A stretch of 64,000 nt of DNA from Puniceibacterium sediminis (GCF_900188035.1 NZ_FZNN01000004.1:124001-188000), one strand, 5' to 3'; counted from the stretch's first letter, positions 37,664 through 47,834 are shown. The notes: generated by a model from the sequence alone, not told the origin. Made by a program: numbers and translations.

Positions 37664-38932
37664 TCAGGCTGCGGCATCCCGCGCCTCTTCCGCTGCCTCG
37701 GCCTGTTCGATTGCATATTCCTGCGCCACGGCCATCGCAACGGGCGAACCCGTGGGCGACAGCACCGCCATGGCGCTGGTGCCATCCATTGCCGGTGCCG
37801 GGCGGCGTGTCATGCGGTAAAGGGCATAGGCGGTCAGCGTCAGCATCAGCACCGCGATCAGGATGAAATAGCCCGCAGGTCCGACCTGCTGCATCGCCCA
37901 ACCGGTGATCAGCGGGCCGGTGATCGCCCCCAGCCCGTTGATGAACAAAAGCCCGGCCGAAGCGCTTGCCATATCCTCGGTTGCGAGGAAGTCATTGGTA
38001 TAGGCGGCGAGCAGCGAATAGAGCGGATTGGACGCCCCGCCGATCAGAAACGCCGCGCCGAGCAGGATGTAATAATTACCGGCCAGAACCACCGCCGCGC
38101 AGGCGGCAACGCCCCCAATGGCCGCGACAATCGTCACCAGATGACGGCGGTCCATACGGTCCGACATGTATCCCAGCGGATACTGCATCACCATCGCGCC
38201 GACGTAAAACGACGACACGAAAAGCGATATCTGCCCAAGGCTCAGCCCCGCCTCGGTCCCATAGACCGCTGACATGCCGAACTGCGCCGCGAAGACGCCG
38301 CCCAGCAGGAACATGCCGACACAGCCCAGCGGAGAGGTCTTGTATAGCTGCGCGAGGCTCATCCCCTTGGTCGTTTCGAACGACGGGGTCGGGCTGATCG
38401 ACAGAAGGATCGGCGCAAAGGCGATCGAGACAAGCACCGAGGGGATCACAAACAGCAGAAAACCGCTGGGATCCGGGATCAGCAGCAGGCCCTGCGCGGC
38501 GATGATGCCGACAGTCTGAACAATCATGTAAAGCGACAGCGCCTGACCGCGGTTCTCGTTGGTGGCGGCATTGTTCAGCCAGCTTTCCGCCGTGACGTAG
38601 ACGCCGCAGAAACAGAACCCGATGGCGACGCGGCCGATGGCCCAGACCCAGGGGTTTGGCCATGCCGGATAAAGGATGATCACGGCCGAAATGAACGACC
38701 CCAGCGCCGCAAAGACCCGCACATGCCCGACCCGGCGGATCATGGCGGGGGTCATGCGCGACGCGAACAAAAAGCCCGCGAAATAGGCCGACATGACGAT
38801 GGACATCTGAAAGGCGGAAAACCCTTCGGCCCCGCCGCGAACGCCCAGAAGCGAACCCTGCAGACCATTGCCGAGCATCAGCAGCAGCATCCCCAGGAGC
38901 AACGCCCAGGAGCTTCTCAGAACTTGCAGCAT
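37664..38932 (-). CDS. MFS transporter
   Basis: 422 residues with about twelve membrane helices. The N-terminal half opens MLQVLRSSWALLLGMLLLML, with a cytoplasmic loop FASRMTPAMIRRVGHVRV of MFS motif-A type; a second motif, GYMSDRMDRRHLV, lies in the C-terminal half. It ends with an Ala/Glu-rich cytosolic tail. ATG 38932 has GGAGAG five bases upstream. Resembles YcaD-like MFS permeases; substrate unknown. Confidence 0.9.
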   Translation of the reverse strand: MLQVLRSSWALLLGMLLLMLGNGLQGSLLGVRGGAEGFSAFQMSIVMSAYFAGFLFASRMTPAMIRRVGHVRVFAALGSFISAVIILYPAWPNPWVWAIGRVAIGFCFCGVYVTAESWLNNAATNENRGQALSLYMIVQTVGIIAAQGLLLIPDPSGFLLFVIPSVLVSIAFAPILLSISPTPSFETTKGMSLAQLYKTSPLGCVGMFLLGGVFAAQFGMSAVYGTEAGLSLGQISLFVSSFYVGAMVMQYPLGYMSDRMDRRHLVTIVAAIGGVAACAAVVLAGNYYILLGAAFLIGGASNPLYSLLAAYTNDFLATEDMASASAGLLFINGLGAITGPLITGWAMQQVGPAGYFILIAVLMLTLTAYALYRMTRRPAPAMDGTSAMAVLSPTGSPVAMAVAQEYAIEQAEAAEEARDAAA

Positions 38933-39100
38933 GACGCTCTCCAATACCTATCGGCGGGTTATTCTGCGATCCTCTCGCATGCACCCGTTAAAATCCCGCT
39001 TGCCAACGACATTCCCGGGCCTCTTCACGCCTGATGCCCCCCGTGTCAATGACCCGTGGCGCCCGCCCCGCAAAGGCGGCGATGACACGCCGAAACCGCC

Positions 39101-40153
39101 CTAGCCGCGTTCGGGAAACAGCAGCGATGCATCGCCGTAGGAAAAGAACCGGTATTCCTGAGCGATGGCATGGGCATAGATCCTGCGGATGCGGTCCGCC
39201 CCCATCAGCGCCGAAACCAGCATCATCAAGGTCGATTTCGGCAGGTGAAAGTTGGTCATCAGCGCATCGGCCACCCGAAATTCGAACCCGGGATAGATAA
39301 AAATGTCCGTATCGCCCTGCCACGGACCAAAACCGTCGCGCGCCGCCGTTTCAATCAGGCGCAGCGCCGTGGTGCCCACGGGAATGATCCGCCCGCCTGT
39401 GGCCTTGGTCTCCATGATTTCCTGCGCGGCCTGTTCCGACACCTCGCCCCATTCCGAATGCATGCGGTGGGTGGTCACATCTTCGACCTTGACCGGTAGG
39501 AACGTTCCAGCGCCCACATGCAGTGTCACATGGCTGAACTTCACGCCATGCTGTTCCAGCGCCGCCAGCAGCGCGGCGTCGAAATGCAGTGACGCGGTGG
39601 GGGCGGCAACTGCCCCGGGATTGCGCGCCCAGACGGTTTGATAGTCGTCCTTGTCACGCTCATCCGCGGGGCGGCGCGCCGCGATATAGGGCGGCAGCGG
39701 CATCGCCCCGGCCTGCGCCAGTGCGGCGTCGAAATCATCCCCGGTAAGGTTGAACCGTAGCAGGCCCTGCCCATCATCACGCGCGACCAGAGTCGCTGAT
39801 AACACGTCGGAAAAAGTGATCACCTCGCCGTCGCGCACCCGCTTGAGCGGCTTCAGCAGGGCCGCCCAGCAGCCGTCTGCGCGCGGTTCCAGCAATGTCA
39901 CTTCGATGCGCGACTCGGTTTCGCCCTCGGGGCCAGCCCGCCGCCGCACGCCGGACAGCCGCGCCGGTATGACCCGCGTGTCATTCAGCACCAGCCGGTC
40001 GCCGGGGCGCAGCCAGCGGGTTATGTCGGTCACGACCGCATCGGTGATAACATCGCCGCTCGCCACCAGCAGACGGGCCGAGGACCGGGGGCTGGCGGGA
40101 CGGGTGGCGATCAGCCGCTCGGGCAGATCGAAATCGAAATCCTGTAACTTCAT
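39101..40153 (-). CDS. queA: S-adenosylmethionine:tRNA ribosyltransferase-isomerase
   Basis: Adds the epoxy-cyclopentane ring from SAM to 7-aminomethyl-7-deazaguanine in tRNA during queuosine synthesis. The 350 residues are full length: [63 protein letters not shown], then [14 protein letters not shown]-type motif ([15 protein letters not shown]). ATG 40153. It starts 25 bp after the AsmA-like gene; no tgt gene is visible next to it. Confidence 0.96.
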   Translation of the reverse strand: MKLQDFDFDLPERLIATRPASPRSSARLLVASGDVITDAVVTDITRWLRPGDRLVLNDTRVIPARLSGVRRRAGPEGETESRIEVTLLEPRADGCWAALLKPLKRVRDGEVITFSDVLSATLVARDDGQGLLRFNLTGDDFDAALAQAGAMPLPPYIAARRPADERDKDDYQTVWARNPGAVAAPTASLHFDAALLAALEQHGVKFSHVTLHVGAGTFLPVKVEDVTTHRMHSEWGEVSEQAAQEIMETKATGGRIIPVGTTALRLIETAARDGFGPWQGDTDIFIYPGFEFRVADALMTNFHLPKSTLMMLVSALMGADRIRRIYAHAIAQEYRFFSYGDASLLFPERG

Positions 40154-40177
40154 CGTCGGGCCTGTCTGTCAGATCGG

Positions 40178-43100
40178 CTATTGCGTTGCCCGCACCTTGC
40201 CGGGCTCTGGTGGCGCACGGCGGAACAACTCGCGGAACATACCGGGGGTGAACACCGAAAGCGGGTTGACCGCAACCCTCGGCACTGTGGTTGTTCCCGT
40301 TATGTTGAAGTTGAACCCGATCAGACCTTCGCCCCTGCGGGTCAGCAGTGCGCCGATGCCGTTCAGGATATAGATCGGCGACACTACGCCCTGCATGTCC
40401 AGCGCCTTGGTGGCAAGGTTGTAGTACCCGTCCAGCGAAATCCCCATCGACGGCCCCGCCGCGCTGGAACTGCGCAGGATCAGCTGTTGCGGCGTCAGGC
40501 GGAAATCGGCGTTCACACCGGTGAAATAGATCCCGACGCCGTTCAGCTGATCAAGCAGCCCGACGATGCTGATGGCATCAAGGATCGAACCGATGACCGG
40601 CGCGTTCTGAAGCCGCACTTCCCGGATGTCCAGCAGGCCATCATAGCTTCCCGCCGCCCCCGGCACCGGGGTCAGGCGCAGGGTCATTGCACCGCCCTTG
40701 ACCGTCTTGAGCAGCCCGGTCCCGGCCAGAACCTGACCCGCATTCGGCGCGGTGATCACAACGGCACTGCCCCCGGCCTGCGGCCTGATCTGCCCCGAAA
40801 TCGGCGCCTTCTTGCCCGCCATGGCGGTGAAATCGCCCTGAAACCCACCCTGCGTGGTAAAGTCGCCCTTGATCCCGGTCAGTTCGATACCGCTTGTCAC
40901 GATCACCTTGTCGAAGCTGACCGTGATCGGCCCGCCGGACCCGCCCGCACCGCCGCCGCCCATCCGCGCAGGCAGCGACCGCAGGTCCACCCTGCCGCCC
41001 GATACGGTGATGGCAGGTGTTGCATTGCGTCCGCGCGCGGTCAGTGTGACCGGCGCATCCAGCCAGCCGCCCGCCCGGACCCGCGAAAGAGCAATGCGGT
41101 TCAGCGATCGGTCGGCGTTCAGCACCACCTGCCCCTCGGTCCGCAGCCCCGGCGCGTCCAGCGCCAGACGGTCGACCCGTGGCACGTCGCCCAGCGTGCC
41201 TGCCACCTCGAAACTCCCTGTGCCCCGCTGCGACAGTTGCCAGCCGATCGCGGGCAGCGCCAGACCCAGACCGGACAGTTTTGAGGTCAGCCGGAATTCT
41301 GGCGCTTTGCCACGGGCAAGCTGCATGTCGAGCGTGCCCGGCCCCTGTCCGCTCAGCATCCCCTCCGGCAAGGCCACGCCAAAGGTACGCGCGGCATCGG
41401 CGCTCAGCGTGACCGTTCCCGCGACCGTGCTGGTGGCGCCGGGCACGCCCAGCGGTTGGGTCCAGCTGCCGTCAAAGGGCACCCCGTCGACCCGCGCCCG
41501 CCCCGCGATGCGCAACTGATCCGGCTGGACCGACACATCCAGCGCCTGCGCGCTGACGCTGCGGCCCGGCACCACATCATCGCTCGACACATCGCTCAGC
41601 TTGCCGTGAAAATCGAAATCCATGTCCGGCAGGCGCACGCCCTTGCGCAGCGGCAGTTCCAGAAACCCGGTGACATCGGCCATGCCATCGGCCAGCGTGA
41701 CCGGCTTGCCGACGCGCCGCATCACCTTCAGCGGCTCCTGATCCAGGAAGGAAAGCGCCGCCGTGACTGCGCCCTGCGCCTTTACCTCAACCCGGCCCTG
41801 AGACGGTTTTATCCGCGTATCGGCAATGGCGAAACTGGTGCCCGAGACATCGACCGGTCCGCCCTCGGGCGGGGTGATCGTGCCCTGTTCCAGCATCACT
41901 GACAGGCGGTGATTGATCAGCGTGAACTGCCCGGAGCCACCCGTGACCGGCGGCAGGGTCCGCGCGAACAGCGACGTCGCCTCGTCAAACGCGAAATCAA
42001 GGTAGAGCGACGGCTTTTCGCCCCTTTCGCTGCGCAGCGCGAACTGTGCATCGCTGACCTGACCACTTTTGACATGTTCCAGAAACCATTTGCGCGCCTT
42101 TGGTGCCAGAACCGGCGGCCAGTATTCCGCGACCTCCTGCGGATTGGTTTGCGCCAACTGCCCGTCCAGCGACAGGTTCCAGCCTTCTTCGCCGGCCGCC
42201 AGCGATCCGCGCAGATAGATCGGTTCTTGCGTGGCCTCGACCCGCAGCCGCCCGACCGACAGGCGGAATGGCTCGAGCTCAAGCCGGAAATCCGTCTCGG
42301 CCCGCGCGACATGCACGGGGTCCGCAAACAGATTGCCGGGGTTGGCAACCAGCCGCGACAGGGTGAACTGCCCCAGCATGGCACTGGGCCAGCCGGTATC
42401 CAGCCCCTGAATCACCGCCGTGCCGTCGGCAGTCACCTGCCCGACTTCGCTGTCGACGGAAATCTCGTTGAAGCTTAGCGTCGCGGTCTCGGGCTCATAG
42501 CTGAAGTAGGTGCGCGCGCCGCTGAACGGGATCGGCTTTGTCCGGGTATTGGGCTGCAACGCGCCCGCGCCGATCTGAAGGGTCGCATTCAGCTCACCCA
42601 ATGCGCCATCCGCGCCCATTGATCCGCGCAGCGCGCCCGAAATCGGCGCCTGCAACGCCCGCAGCCAGGCCAGCGCCGGGCTCTGGACCGCGATATCCTC
42701 GGAATGCAGATCGCTGAGGTTCAGCCCGAAGGACAGATCACGCCGCCCGATATCGCTGGCGGCGTTCACCTCAAGCGTCGCCGCCGTGTCACCGCGCCCC
42801 AGTACCGCCAGCCCGGCCGTCATCCGCACCCGACCGCCATCGCGCACCAGTTGCAGCCTGCCGCCATCGGCGGTCCAGCCGCGATGCGCGCGCTCATCAT
42901 CCAGCCGCACGGTCAGTGCATCCACCTCGACCGACCGCAACCCGGCCAGCATAGGCCGCATCAGCGCATCATCCACCTGCCCGATCAGCGTGGGCAGATC
43001 CGGCATACCGCCATCGCTTTGCTGAAACGCCGGCCCCAGCGCCAGACCCAGCCGCCCCTGCAGGTCACGCCGCAGCGTGACAAAGACACCCGACACCCGC

Positions 43101-43480
43101 GCCTCGCGCATCTCGATCTTGCGCTGCAACAGCGCCCCGGGGCGGAACCCGGCGCTGACCTGGCTTAGTTCGACAATCGGCACGCCGGTCGCCGTGGCCA
43201 CCCGCACATCCGACAGGATCACCTGCGCCAGCCCGTTGCGCTGCACCAACATGCCAACGGTGCCGAAACGGATCTGCAGATCGGGCACCGCCATGGCCAG
43301 CCGCGCCTCGATCCGGTTGTGCAGCCAGTCCGGCGCGGTCAGCGGCCGCCCGATGGCCGCCCAGATCGCCACGGCAGCAGTGGCCGTAAAAAACGTCAGC
43401 GACAGCAACAGCCACAGCCCCGCCTTTCGGCGGCGCCCCATACGGGATCGCGGCGGGTTCGGTGTTTCTGGCGCAGTCAC
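40178..43480 (-). CDS. AsmA/YhdP-like large envelope protein
   Basis: 1100 residues: a short basic N-terminus (RSRMGRRRKAG), one membrane anchor (about residues 20-43), then a very long beta-rich periplasmic part. The C-terminal AsmA-like region includes AGKKAPISGQIRPQAGG and RTRKGEGLIG-type ends (here LLTRRGEGLIGFNFNITGTT). DUF3971/YhdP proteins form hydrophobic grooves that bridge inner and outer membranes and move phospholipids. It probably has that role here; divergent from the peroxiredoxin gene. Confidence 0.85.
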   Translation of the reverse strand: MTAPETPNPPRSRMGRRRKAGLWLLLSLTFFTATAAVAIWAAIGRPLTAPDWLHNRIEARLAMAVPDLQIRFGTVGMLVQRNGLAQVILSDVRVATATGVPIVELSQVSAGFRPGALLQRKIEMREARVSGVFVTLRRDLQGRLGLALGPAFQQSDGGMPDLPTLIGQVDDALMRPMLAGLRSVEVDALTVRLDDERAHRGWTADGGRLQLVRDGGRVRMTAGLAVLGRGDTAATLEVNAASDIGRRDLSFGLNLSDLHSEDIAVQSPALAWLRALQAPISGALRGSMGADGALGELNATLQIGAGALQPNTRTKPIPFSGARTYFSYEPETATLSFNEISVDSEVGQVTADGTAVIQGLDTGWPSAMLGQFTLSRLVANPGNLFADPVHVARAETDFRLELEPFRLSVGRLRVEATQEPIYLRGSLAAGEEGWNLSLDGQLAQTNPQEVAEYWPPVLAPKARKWFLEHVKSGQVSDAQFALRSERGEKPSLYLDFAFDEATSLFARTLPPVTGGSGQFTLINHRLSVMLEQGTITPPEGGPVDVSGTSFAIADTRIKPSQGRVEVKAQGAVTAALSFLDQEPLKVMRRVGKPVTLADGMADVTGFLELPLRKGVRLPDMDFDFHGKLSDVSSDDVVPGRSVSAQALDVSVQPDQLRIAGRARVDGVPFDGSWTQPLGVPGATSTVAGTVTLSADAARTFGVALPEGMLSGQGPGTLDMQLARGKAPEFRLTSKLSGLGLALPAIGWQLSQRGTGSFEVAGTLGDVPRVDRLALDAPGLRTEGQVVLNADRSLNRIALSRVRAGGWLDAPVTLTARGRNATPAITVSGGRVDLRSLPARMGGGGAGGSGGPITVSFDKVIVTSGIELTGIKGDFTTQGGFQGDFTAMAGKKAPISGQIRPQAGGSAVVITAPNAGQVLAGTGLLKTVKGGAMTLRLTPVPGAAGSYDGLLDIREVRLQNAPVIGSILDAISIVGLLDQLNGVGIYFTGVNADFRLTPQQLILRSSSAAGPSMGISLDGYYNLATKALDMQGVVSPIYILNGIGALLTRRGEGLIGFNFNITGTTTVPRVAVNPLSVFTPGMFRELFRRAPPEPGKVRATQ

Positions 43481-43578
43481 TGGAAGCCTGATCCCATCGC
43501 GTTATACTGACCCTTGCGTGTATATCCGCGTTCTATGCCGAAACGCTGCAAATTCAAAATACTCCAAGGAAACTCCCG

Positions 43579-44040
43579 ATGACCGACGCGCTGCAAACCG
43601 CCCCCGATTTCACCCTGCCCGCGACCGGCGGAGCCGAGGTGACACTCTCTGCCCTGCGCCCGTCGCCGGTGGTGCTGTTCTTCTATCCACGCGACGATAC
43701 ATCAGGCTGCACAAAAGAGAACGAGGCGTTTTCCGCCCTGTTGCCGGAATTCAACGGCCTCGGGGTCAAGGTCTTTGGCATCTCGAAGGACAGCATCGCG
43801 AGCCACGACAAGTTCATGGCCAAGAAGGCTCTGACCGTGCCACTGCTTTCGGACGAAAACTCGGACGTCTGCGAAAAGTTCAGTGTCTGGAAAGAAAAGT
43901 CCATGTATGGAAAGACCTTCATGGGGATCCAGCGCGCGACCTTTGTGATCGACGCGGACGGCACAATCGTCAAAAGCTGGCCCAAGGTGAAGGTCCCCGG
44001 CCATGCCGAGGAGGTTCTGGCTTACGTCAAGTCACTGTGA
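43579..44040 (+). CDS. bcp: thiol peroxidase, Bcp/PrxQ type
   Basis: Reduces H2O2 and organic peroxides at the expense of thioredoxin. The 153 residues have peroxidatic Cys44 in DDTSGCTKEN and a second Cys98 in SDVCEKFSVW. The usual resolving Cys five residues after the first is absent, so this looks like the PrxQ form whose resolving Cys sits on helix alpha3. ATG 43579. Its stop overlaps a possible GTG start of the next gene. Confidence 0.94.
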   Translation: MTDALQTAPDFTLPATGGAEVTLSALRPSPVVLFFYPRDDTSGCTKENEAFSALLPEFNGLGVKVFGISKDSIASHDKFMAKKALTVPLLSDENSDVCEKFSVWKEKSMYGKTFMGIQRATFVIDADGTIVKSWPKVKVPGHAEEVLAYVKSL

Positions 44041-44078
44041 TCCCTACCTTGACAAACCCCCAAACACCCCCGCCCGCG

Positions 44079-44891
44079 ATGACGCTTTGTGACATGGCGG
44101 TTGAGGTTCTGACCACTGCCGACGGCCGTGCCAAGACCGCGCTGTCGCGCGCCCATGCCGCACGCTGGTTCGCCGCCCGCGCCGCTGGCACCCTGCCGCC
44201 GATCGGACAGGCCACGCCCCCGATGCAACCCGCCCGCCCGGATCAGCCAGAACTGCTCGACCCGCGCCAGATGCCGAAACGCAAACCCGGCAGCCCGCAG
44301 GGCCGGATCGCGCTGCTGCACGCGGTTGCGCATATCGAACTGAATGCGGTGGATTTGCATTGGGACATCATCGCGCGCTTTGCGCATATCCCGATGCCGC
44401 CCGGGTTCTATGACGACTGGGTCAAGGCGGCAGACGAAGAATCCAAGCATTTCAACCTGATGAGTGACTGCCTCGAGGCTGAAGGCAGCTTTTATGGGGC
44501 CCTCCCGGCCCACGCGGGCATGTGGCGCGCCGCCGAAGACACCGCCGAAGACCTGCACGCCCGCCTGGCCGTGGTGCCCATGGTGCTTGAGGCGCGCGGC
44601 CTGGACGTGACCCCCGGCATGATTGCACTGTTCCAAAAGGTCGGCGCAACGCAGGCGGTCGAGGCGCTGGAGACGATCTATGGCGAAGAGGTCGCTCATG
44701 TGGCCTATGGCTCCAAATGGTTCCACTTCCTGTGTGGGCGGGACAATGCAGACCCGAAACCGGTCTTTCACGATCTCGTGCGCAAGCACTTTCATGGCTT
44801 TCTCAAGCCTCCTTTCAACGAAGAAAAGCGCGCCGAAGCCGGGCTGCCGCCTGACTTCTACTGGCCCCTGACCGAGGGTGCCGCCGACTGA
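44079..44891 (+). CDS. DUF455 ferritin-like protein
   Basis: About 270 residues with a ferritin-like four-helix core: HIELNAVDLHWDI, DEESKHFNLMS, MVLEARGLDVTPGM and YGEEVAHVAYGSKWF supply the Glu/His di-metal ligands. Relatives resemble the MiaE-like fold but lack a proven reaction. The start is ATG 44079; a GTG at 44037 in the same frame would overlap the bcp stop (GTGA) and is a real alternative. Likely co-expressed with bcp. Confidence 0.88.
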   Translation: MTLCDMAVEVLTTADGRAKTALSRAHAARWFAARAAGTLPPIGQATPPMQPARPDQPELLDPRQMPKRKPGSPQGRIALLHAVAHIELNAVDLHWDIIARFAHIPMPPGFYDDWVKAADEESKHFNLMSDCLEAEGSFYGALPAHAGMWRAAEDTAEDLHARLAVVPMVLEARGLDVTPGMIALFQKVGATQAVEALETIYGEEVAHVAYGSKWFHFLCGRDNADPKPVFHDLVRKHFHGFLKPPFNEEKRAEAGLPPDFYWPLTEGAAD

Positions 44892-45061
44892 CAACCCCTT
44901 CGTATCGGCGGATTTTTGCCACTTTGGCGCTTTTGCGCTGCCCGACGCGAATCACCGAGCCAAAATCGTTGCGAAAAAGTCACCAGACCGATAAGCCCCT
45001 TGGCAAGGCGCCGGACGGGGAACCGAGCGTCGGAACAGGGACGGCAAAAGGGGCAAAACTG

Positions 45062-46369
45062 GTGAGAACGCGTCTCGCGATTAGAACTCATGCGCTACTA
45101 GAGCGTTACTTTCCAGAACGTCGGCTTTTTCTGCGGTCGGATTCCGACACCAGATTTATCCGTCTGAAATCAGAAACACAGGCCGTTGTCTTTGCCGGTG
45201 GGTCGCTCGTCCTGGGTTGGACGATCATCGCCACGGCCATCCTGCTGATGGACAGCATCGGCGGCGGTAACTTCCGCGAACAGGCCAAGCGCGACCAGCA
45301 GACCTATCAGCAACGCCTCAACGACCTCAGCCATGAACGCGACGCCCGCGCCTCCGAAGCAGCCGCGGCACAAGACCGGTTCAACACCGCACTGGCGCAG
45401 GTTTCGATCATGCAGTCGCAACTGCTCGATTCCGAAACCCGCCGCAGCGAGATGGAAACCGGCATCGAGGTGGTTCAGGCCACCCTGCGCGACACCATGA
45501 AAAAGCGCGCCGAACTGACCGAACAGATGGAGGCCCTGCAGGCCGACGGAGCGTCCGAACTGGCCAGCGCCGGTACCGCGCAGACCGACAGCACGATGGA
45601 TTTCCTTGCCGATGCGCTTGCCCGCACCGCTGCCGAACGGGATCAGGTCGTCGCCGATGCGCAGGACGCACTGGTACGCGCCGACGAAATGGCCTCCGAA
45701 ATCCGCCAGATGGCAGATCAGAACGACACCATCTTCCGTCAGCTCGAAGAGGCGATGACCGTTTCGGTCAAGCCGCTGGACAAGATGTTCACCGCCGCAG
45801 GCATGGACCCCGACCGCATCCTCGATCAGGTGCGCCGCGGCTATTCCGGTCAGGGCGGACCGCTCACACCGCTGTCACTCTCGACCATGGGCAGCACCTC
45901 TTCGGCCGATACCCTGCGCGCCAATAATATCCTTGGCGAAATGGACCGGCTGAACCTTTATCGCATCGCCGCACAAAAGGCGCCCTTTGCCACGCCGCTC
46001 AAGGATGCGTTCCGCTTTACCTCGGGCTTTGGCCGTCGCTGGGGCCGGATGCACGCAGGCACCGATTTCGCCGCCCCCATGGGCACGCCGATCTATGCAA
46101 CCGCCGATGGCGTCGTCACCCATGCCGGCTGGTCCTCCGGTTACGGTCGTCTGGTCAAGATCCAGCACGAATTCGGGATCGAGACACGCTATGCCCATCA
46201 ATCGAAAATCCGCGTGAAGGTCGGCCAAAGGGTCTCGCGCGGGGATCGTATCGGTGATATGGGAAATTCAGGGCGCTCGACTGGCACGCATCTGCACTAT
46301 GAGGTGCGCGTCGGTGGTGAAGCCGTCAATCCTATGATCTATATCAAGGCTGCAAACGATGTTTTCTAA
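45062..46369 (+). CDS. M23 peptidase with DUF5930-type N-terminal region
   Basis: Cell-wall endopeptidase of the LytM/M23 family, 435 residues. An N-terminal membrane helix (VVFAGGSLVLGWTIIATAIL) follows a short cytosolic segment. A long coiled coil (about residues 75-220) comes next. Then the M23 domain with zinc ligands in RMHAGTDFAAPMGTPIY (about 330) and THLHYEVRV (about 409). The start is GTG at 45062 with AAAGGGG upstream, matching the usual roseobacter start; the open frame extends further. It overlaps the bactofilin gene by 11 bp, suggesting a shape or wall-remodelling pair. Confidence 0.92.
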   Translation: MRTRLAIRTHALLERYFPERRLFLRSDSDTRFIRLKSETQAVVFAGGSLVLGWTIIATAILLMDSIGGGNFREQAKRDQQTYQQRLNDLSHERDARASEAAAAQDRFNTALAQVSIMQSQLLDSETRRSEMETGIEVVQATLRDTMKKRAELTEQMEALQADGASELASAGTAQTDSTMDFLADALARTAAERDQVVADAQDALVRADEMASEIRQMADQNDTIFRQLEEAMTVSVKPLDKMFTAAGMDPDRILDQVRRGYSGQGGPLTPLSLSTMGSTSSADTLRANNILGEMDRLNLYRIAAQKAPFATPLKDAFRFTSGFGRRWGRMHAGTDFAAPMGTPIYATADGVVTHAGWSSGYGRLVKIQHEFGIETRYAHQSKIRVKVGQRVSRGDRIGDMGNSGRSTGTHLHYEVRVGGEAVNPMIYIKAANDVF

Positions 46370-46874
46370 AAGCAAGATCAATGAGCCCGGTCACAAGGCC
46401 GACGAAAGCGCAAAACCGGCAGCCCCCGAGATGCCTCGCCCCTCGCAGAGCGATTTCAAGCCCTCTGCCCCCAAGGCAAAGCCGCCGGCATCGGTCCTGT
46501 CCAGTGATCTTCACATCACCGGCAATCTCAAGACCACCGGCGACATTCAGGTCGAAGGCACCGTCGAAGGCGATATTCGCGCGCACCTGCTGACCGTTGG
46601 TGAAACCGCCACGATCAAGGGCGAAGTGACCGCTGACGATGTTGTCGTGAATGGCCGCATCGTGGGCCGTGTTCGCGGCCTCAAGGTTCGCCTGACCGCC
46701 ACCGCCCGCGTCGAAGGTGACATCATTCACAAGACCATCGCCATCGAATCCGGTGCCCATTTCGAAGGCTCGGTTCAGCGTCAGGAAGATCCGCTTTCCG
46801 GCAAGGGCCGCGGCCCGGTGCCCACCGGCGCCCCTCAGCAGCCCGCGCCGACCAAGGCCGCGCAGGACGTCTGA
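46359..46874 (+). CDS. bactofilin
   Basis: Cytoskeletal polymer-forming protein, 171 residues. The central DUF583 beta-helix runs from SVLSSDLHITGNLKTTGDI to VEGDIIHKTIAIESGAHFEG; both tails are Pro/Lys/Ala-rich and disordered, as in BacM/CcmA. It overlaps the end of the M23 peptidase gene by 11 bp, so the two are translationally coupled. Bactofilins place wall enzymes, often M23 peptidases, at curved or stalk sites. Confidence 0.95.
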   Translation: MFSKSKINEPGHKADESAKPAAPEMPRPSQSDFKPSAPKAKPPASVLSSDLHITGNLKTTGDIQVEGTVEGDIRAHLLTVGETATIKGEVTADDVVVNGRIVGRVRGLKVRLTATARVEGDIIHKTIAIESGAHFEGSVQRQEDPLSGKGRGPVPTGAPQQPAPTKAAQDV

Positions 46875-46909
46875 TTTCACAGCAGATTTTCCTGTGATCC
46901 TGAAATTCG

Positions 46910-46935
46910 AAAGCCGCCCCATGGGGCGGCTTTTT
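46910..46935. terminator. bidirectional terminator between bactofilin and HNH genes
   Basis: AAAGCCGCCCC-AT-GGGGCGGCTTT followed by TTC: an 11-bp stem whose A/T flanks let it work for both convergent genes. A second, weaker hairpin TCACAG/CTGTGA lies at 46877-46897 just after the bactofilin stop. Confidence 0.85.
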
Positions 46936-46994
46936 CGTGTTCCGGCATCCTGCATTGTTCGGTCGCAGGTCCGGAAAGCCCAATCGCGCAGCAC

Positions 46995-47579
46995 CTAGGC
47001 CAGCAATTCGGCGTCCCAATAAAGAAAATCCATCCAACTGTCGTGCAGGTGGTTCGGTGGGAACTTCCGCCCCATGTTGCGCAACTCTTCCGCCCGTGGC
47101 TGGCGCGGTGGCTTGCGCAGGGACAGGCCCGCCTGCCGCAGGCTTTTCGACCCCTTGCGCAGATTGCAGGGCGAACAGGCCGCCACGACATTTTCCCAAC
47201 TGGTGACCCCGCCAGCGGCGCGCGGCACCACGTGATCAAACGTCAGATCGCCCTTGCCGCCACAGTATTGGCAGACGAATTCATCCCGCAGAAAAAGATT
47301 AAAGCGCGTGAAGGCCACGCGCTTTTGGGGTTTTACGTAATCTTTGAGGACAACAACGCTGGGAATTCTCAGGGTCATCGACGGACTTCGGACCACCTCG
47401 TCATATTCCGCCACGATGTCGACCCGGTCCAGAAAGGCCGCCTTGACCGCTTCCTGCCAGGGCCAAAGGCTCAGCGGATAATACGACAATGGCCGGTAAT
47501 CCGCATTCAGCACAAGGGCCGGATGTTGTCGAAGAGCGCCCGGCTCCCGCACAAATGCTGTTCTGAAATCGCCATCCAT
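46995..47579 (-). CDS. HNH endonuclease
   Basis: 194 residues with the HNH core: zinc-knuckle CQYCGGKGDLTFDHVVPRA (about residues 98-116), then CSPCN and an N-terminal ALVLNADYRPLSYYPLSLW segment conserved in alphaproteobacterial members. It starts at ATG 47579 (MDGDFRTAF); GTG 47621 in frame is less likely. This widely conserved, stand-alone HNH protein is chromosomal and not clearly tied to a mobile element or phage. Confidence 0.92.
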   Translation of the reverse strand: MDGDFRTAFVREPGALRQHPALVLNADYRPLSYYPLSLWPWQEAVKAAFLDRVDIVAEYDEVVRSPSMTLRIPSVVVLKDYVKPQKRVAFTRFNLFLRDEFVCQYCGGKGDLTFDHVVPRAAGGVTSWENVVAACSPCNLRKGSKSLRQAGLSLRKPPRQPRAEELRNMGRKFPPNHLHDSWMDFLYWDAELLA

Positions 47580-47735
47580 GGAGGACTCTTCTCCCGCACT
47601 GTCTGCCCGTTTCCGTGACACCAGAACAGGACAGCCTGCCCTAGCCTCAGATCACTATATATCGCGGAAGGTATCTGGCAAGCCCCGCAATATGGCGTGT
47701 CGCCCGAAGGATTAAGTGCAAGAGGTAACGCCCAT

Positions 47736-47834
47736 ATGACAGGCATATCCGCCGGGGCAACGGCTCTGATGCTGCCATACGCCCGCAGCCGCTGCTGCGG
47801 CAACGACGGCGGCGCCTGGCTCTGCGCGGCCTGA
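47736..47834 (+). CDS. possible 32-residue peptide with Cys-Cys motif
   Basis: ATG 47736, with AGAGGT about ten bases upstream, encodes MTGISAGATALMLPYARSRC then CGNDGGAWLCAA and a stop. A 6-bp hairpin (GGCCTG/CAGGCC, 47828-47847) overlaps and follows the stop. Not similar to anything I recognise. The translation signal is fair, but the frame lies in a repeat-rich spacer, so it may be chance. Confidence 0.2.
   Translation: MTGISAGATALMLPYARSRCCGNDGGAWLCAA

Noticed and set aside
46995-47579. HNH nuclease as part of a defence or mobile system
   Set aside because: This HNH type is a conserved stand-alone chromosomal gene in alphaproteobacteria and has no toxin, methylase or phage neighbours here.
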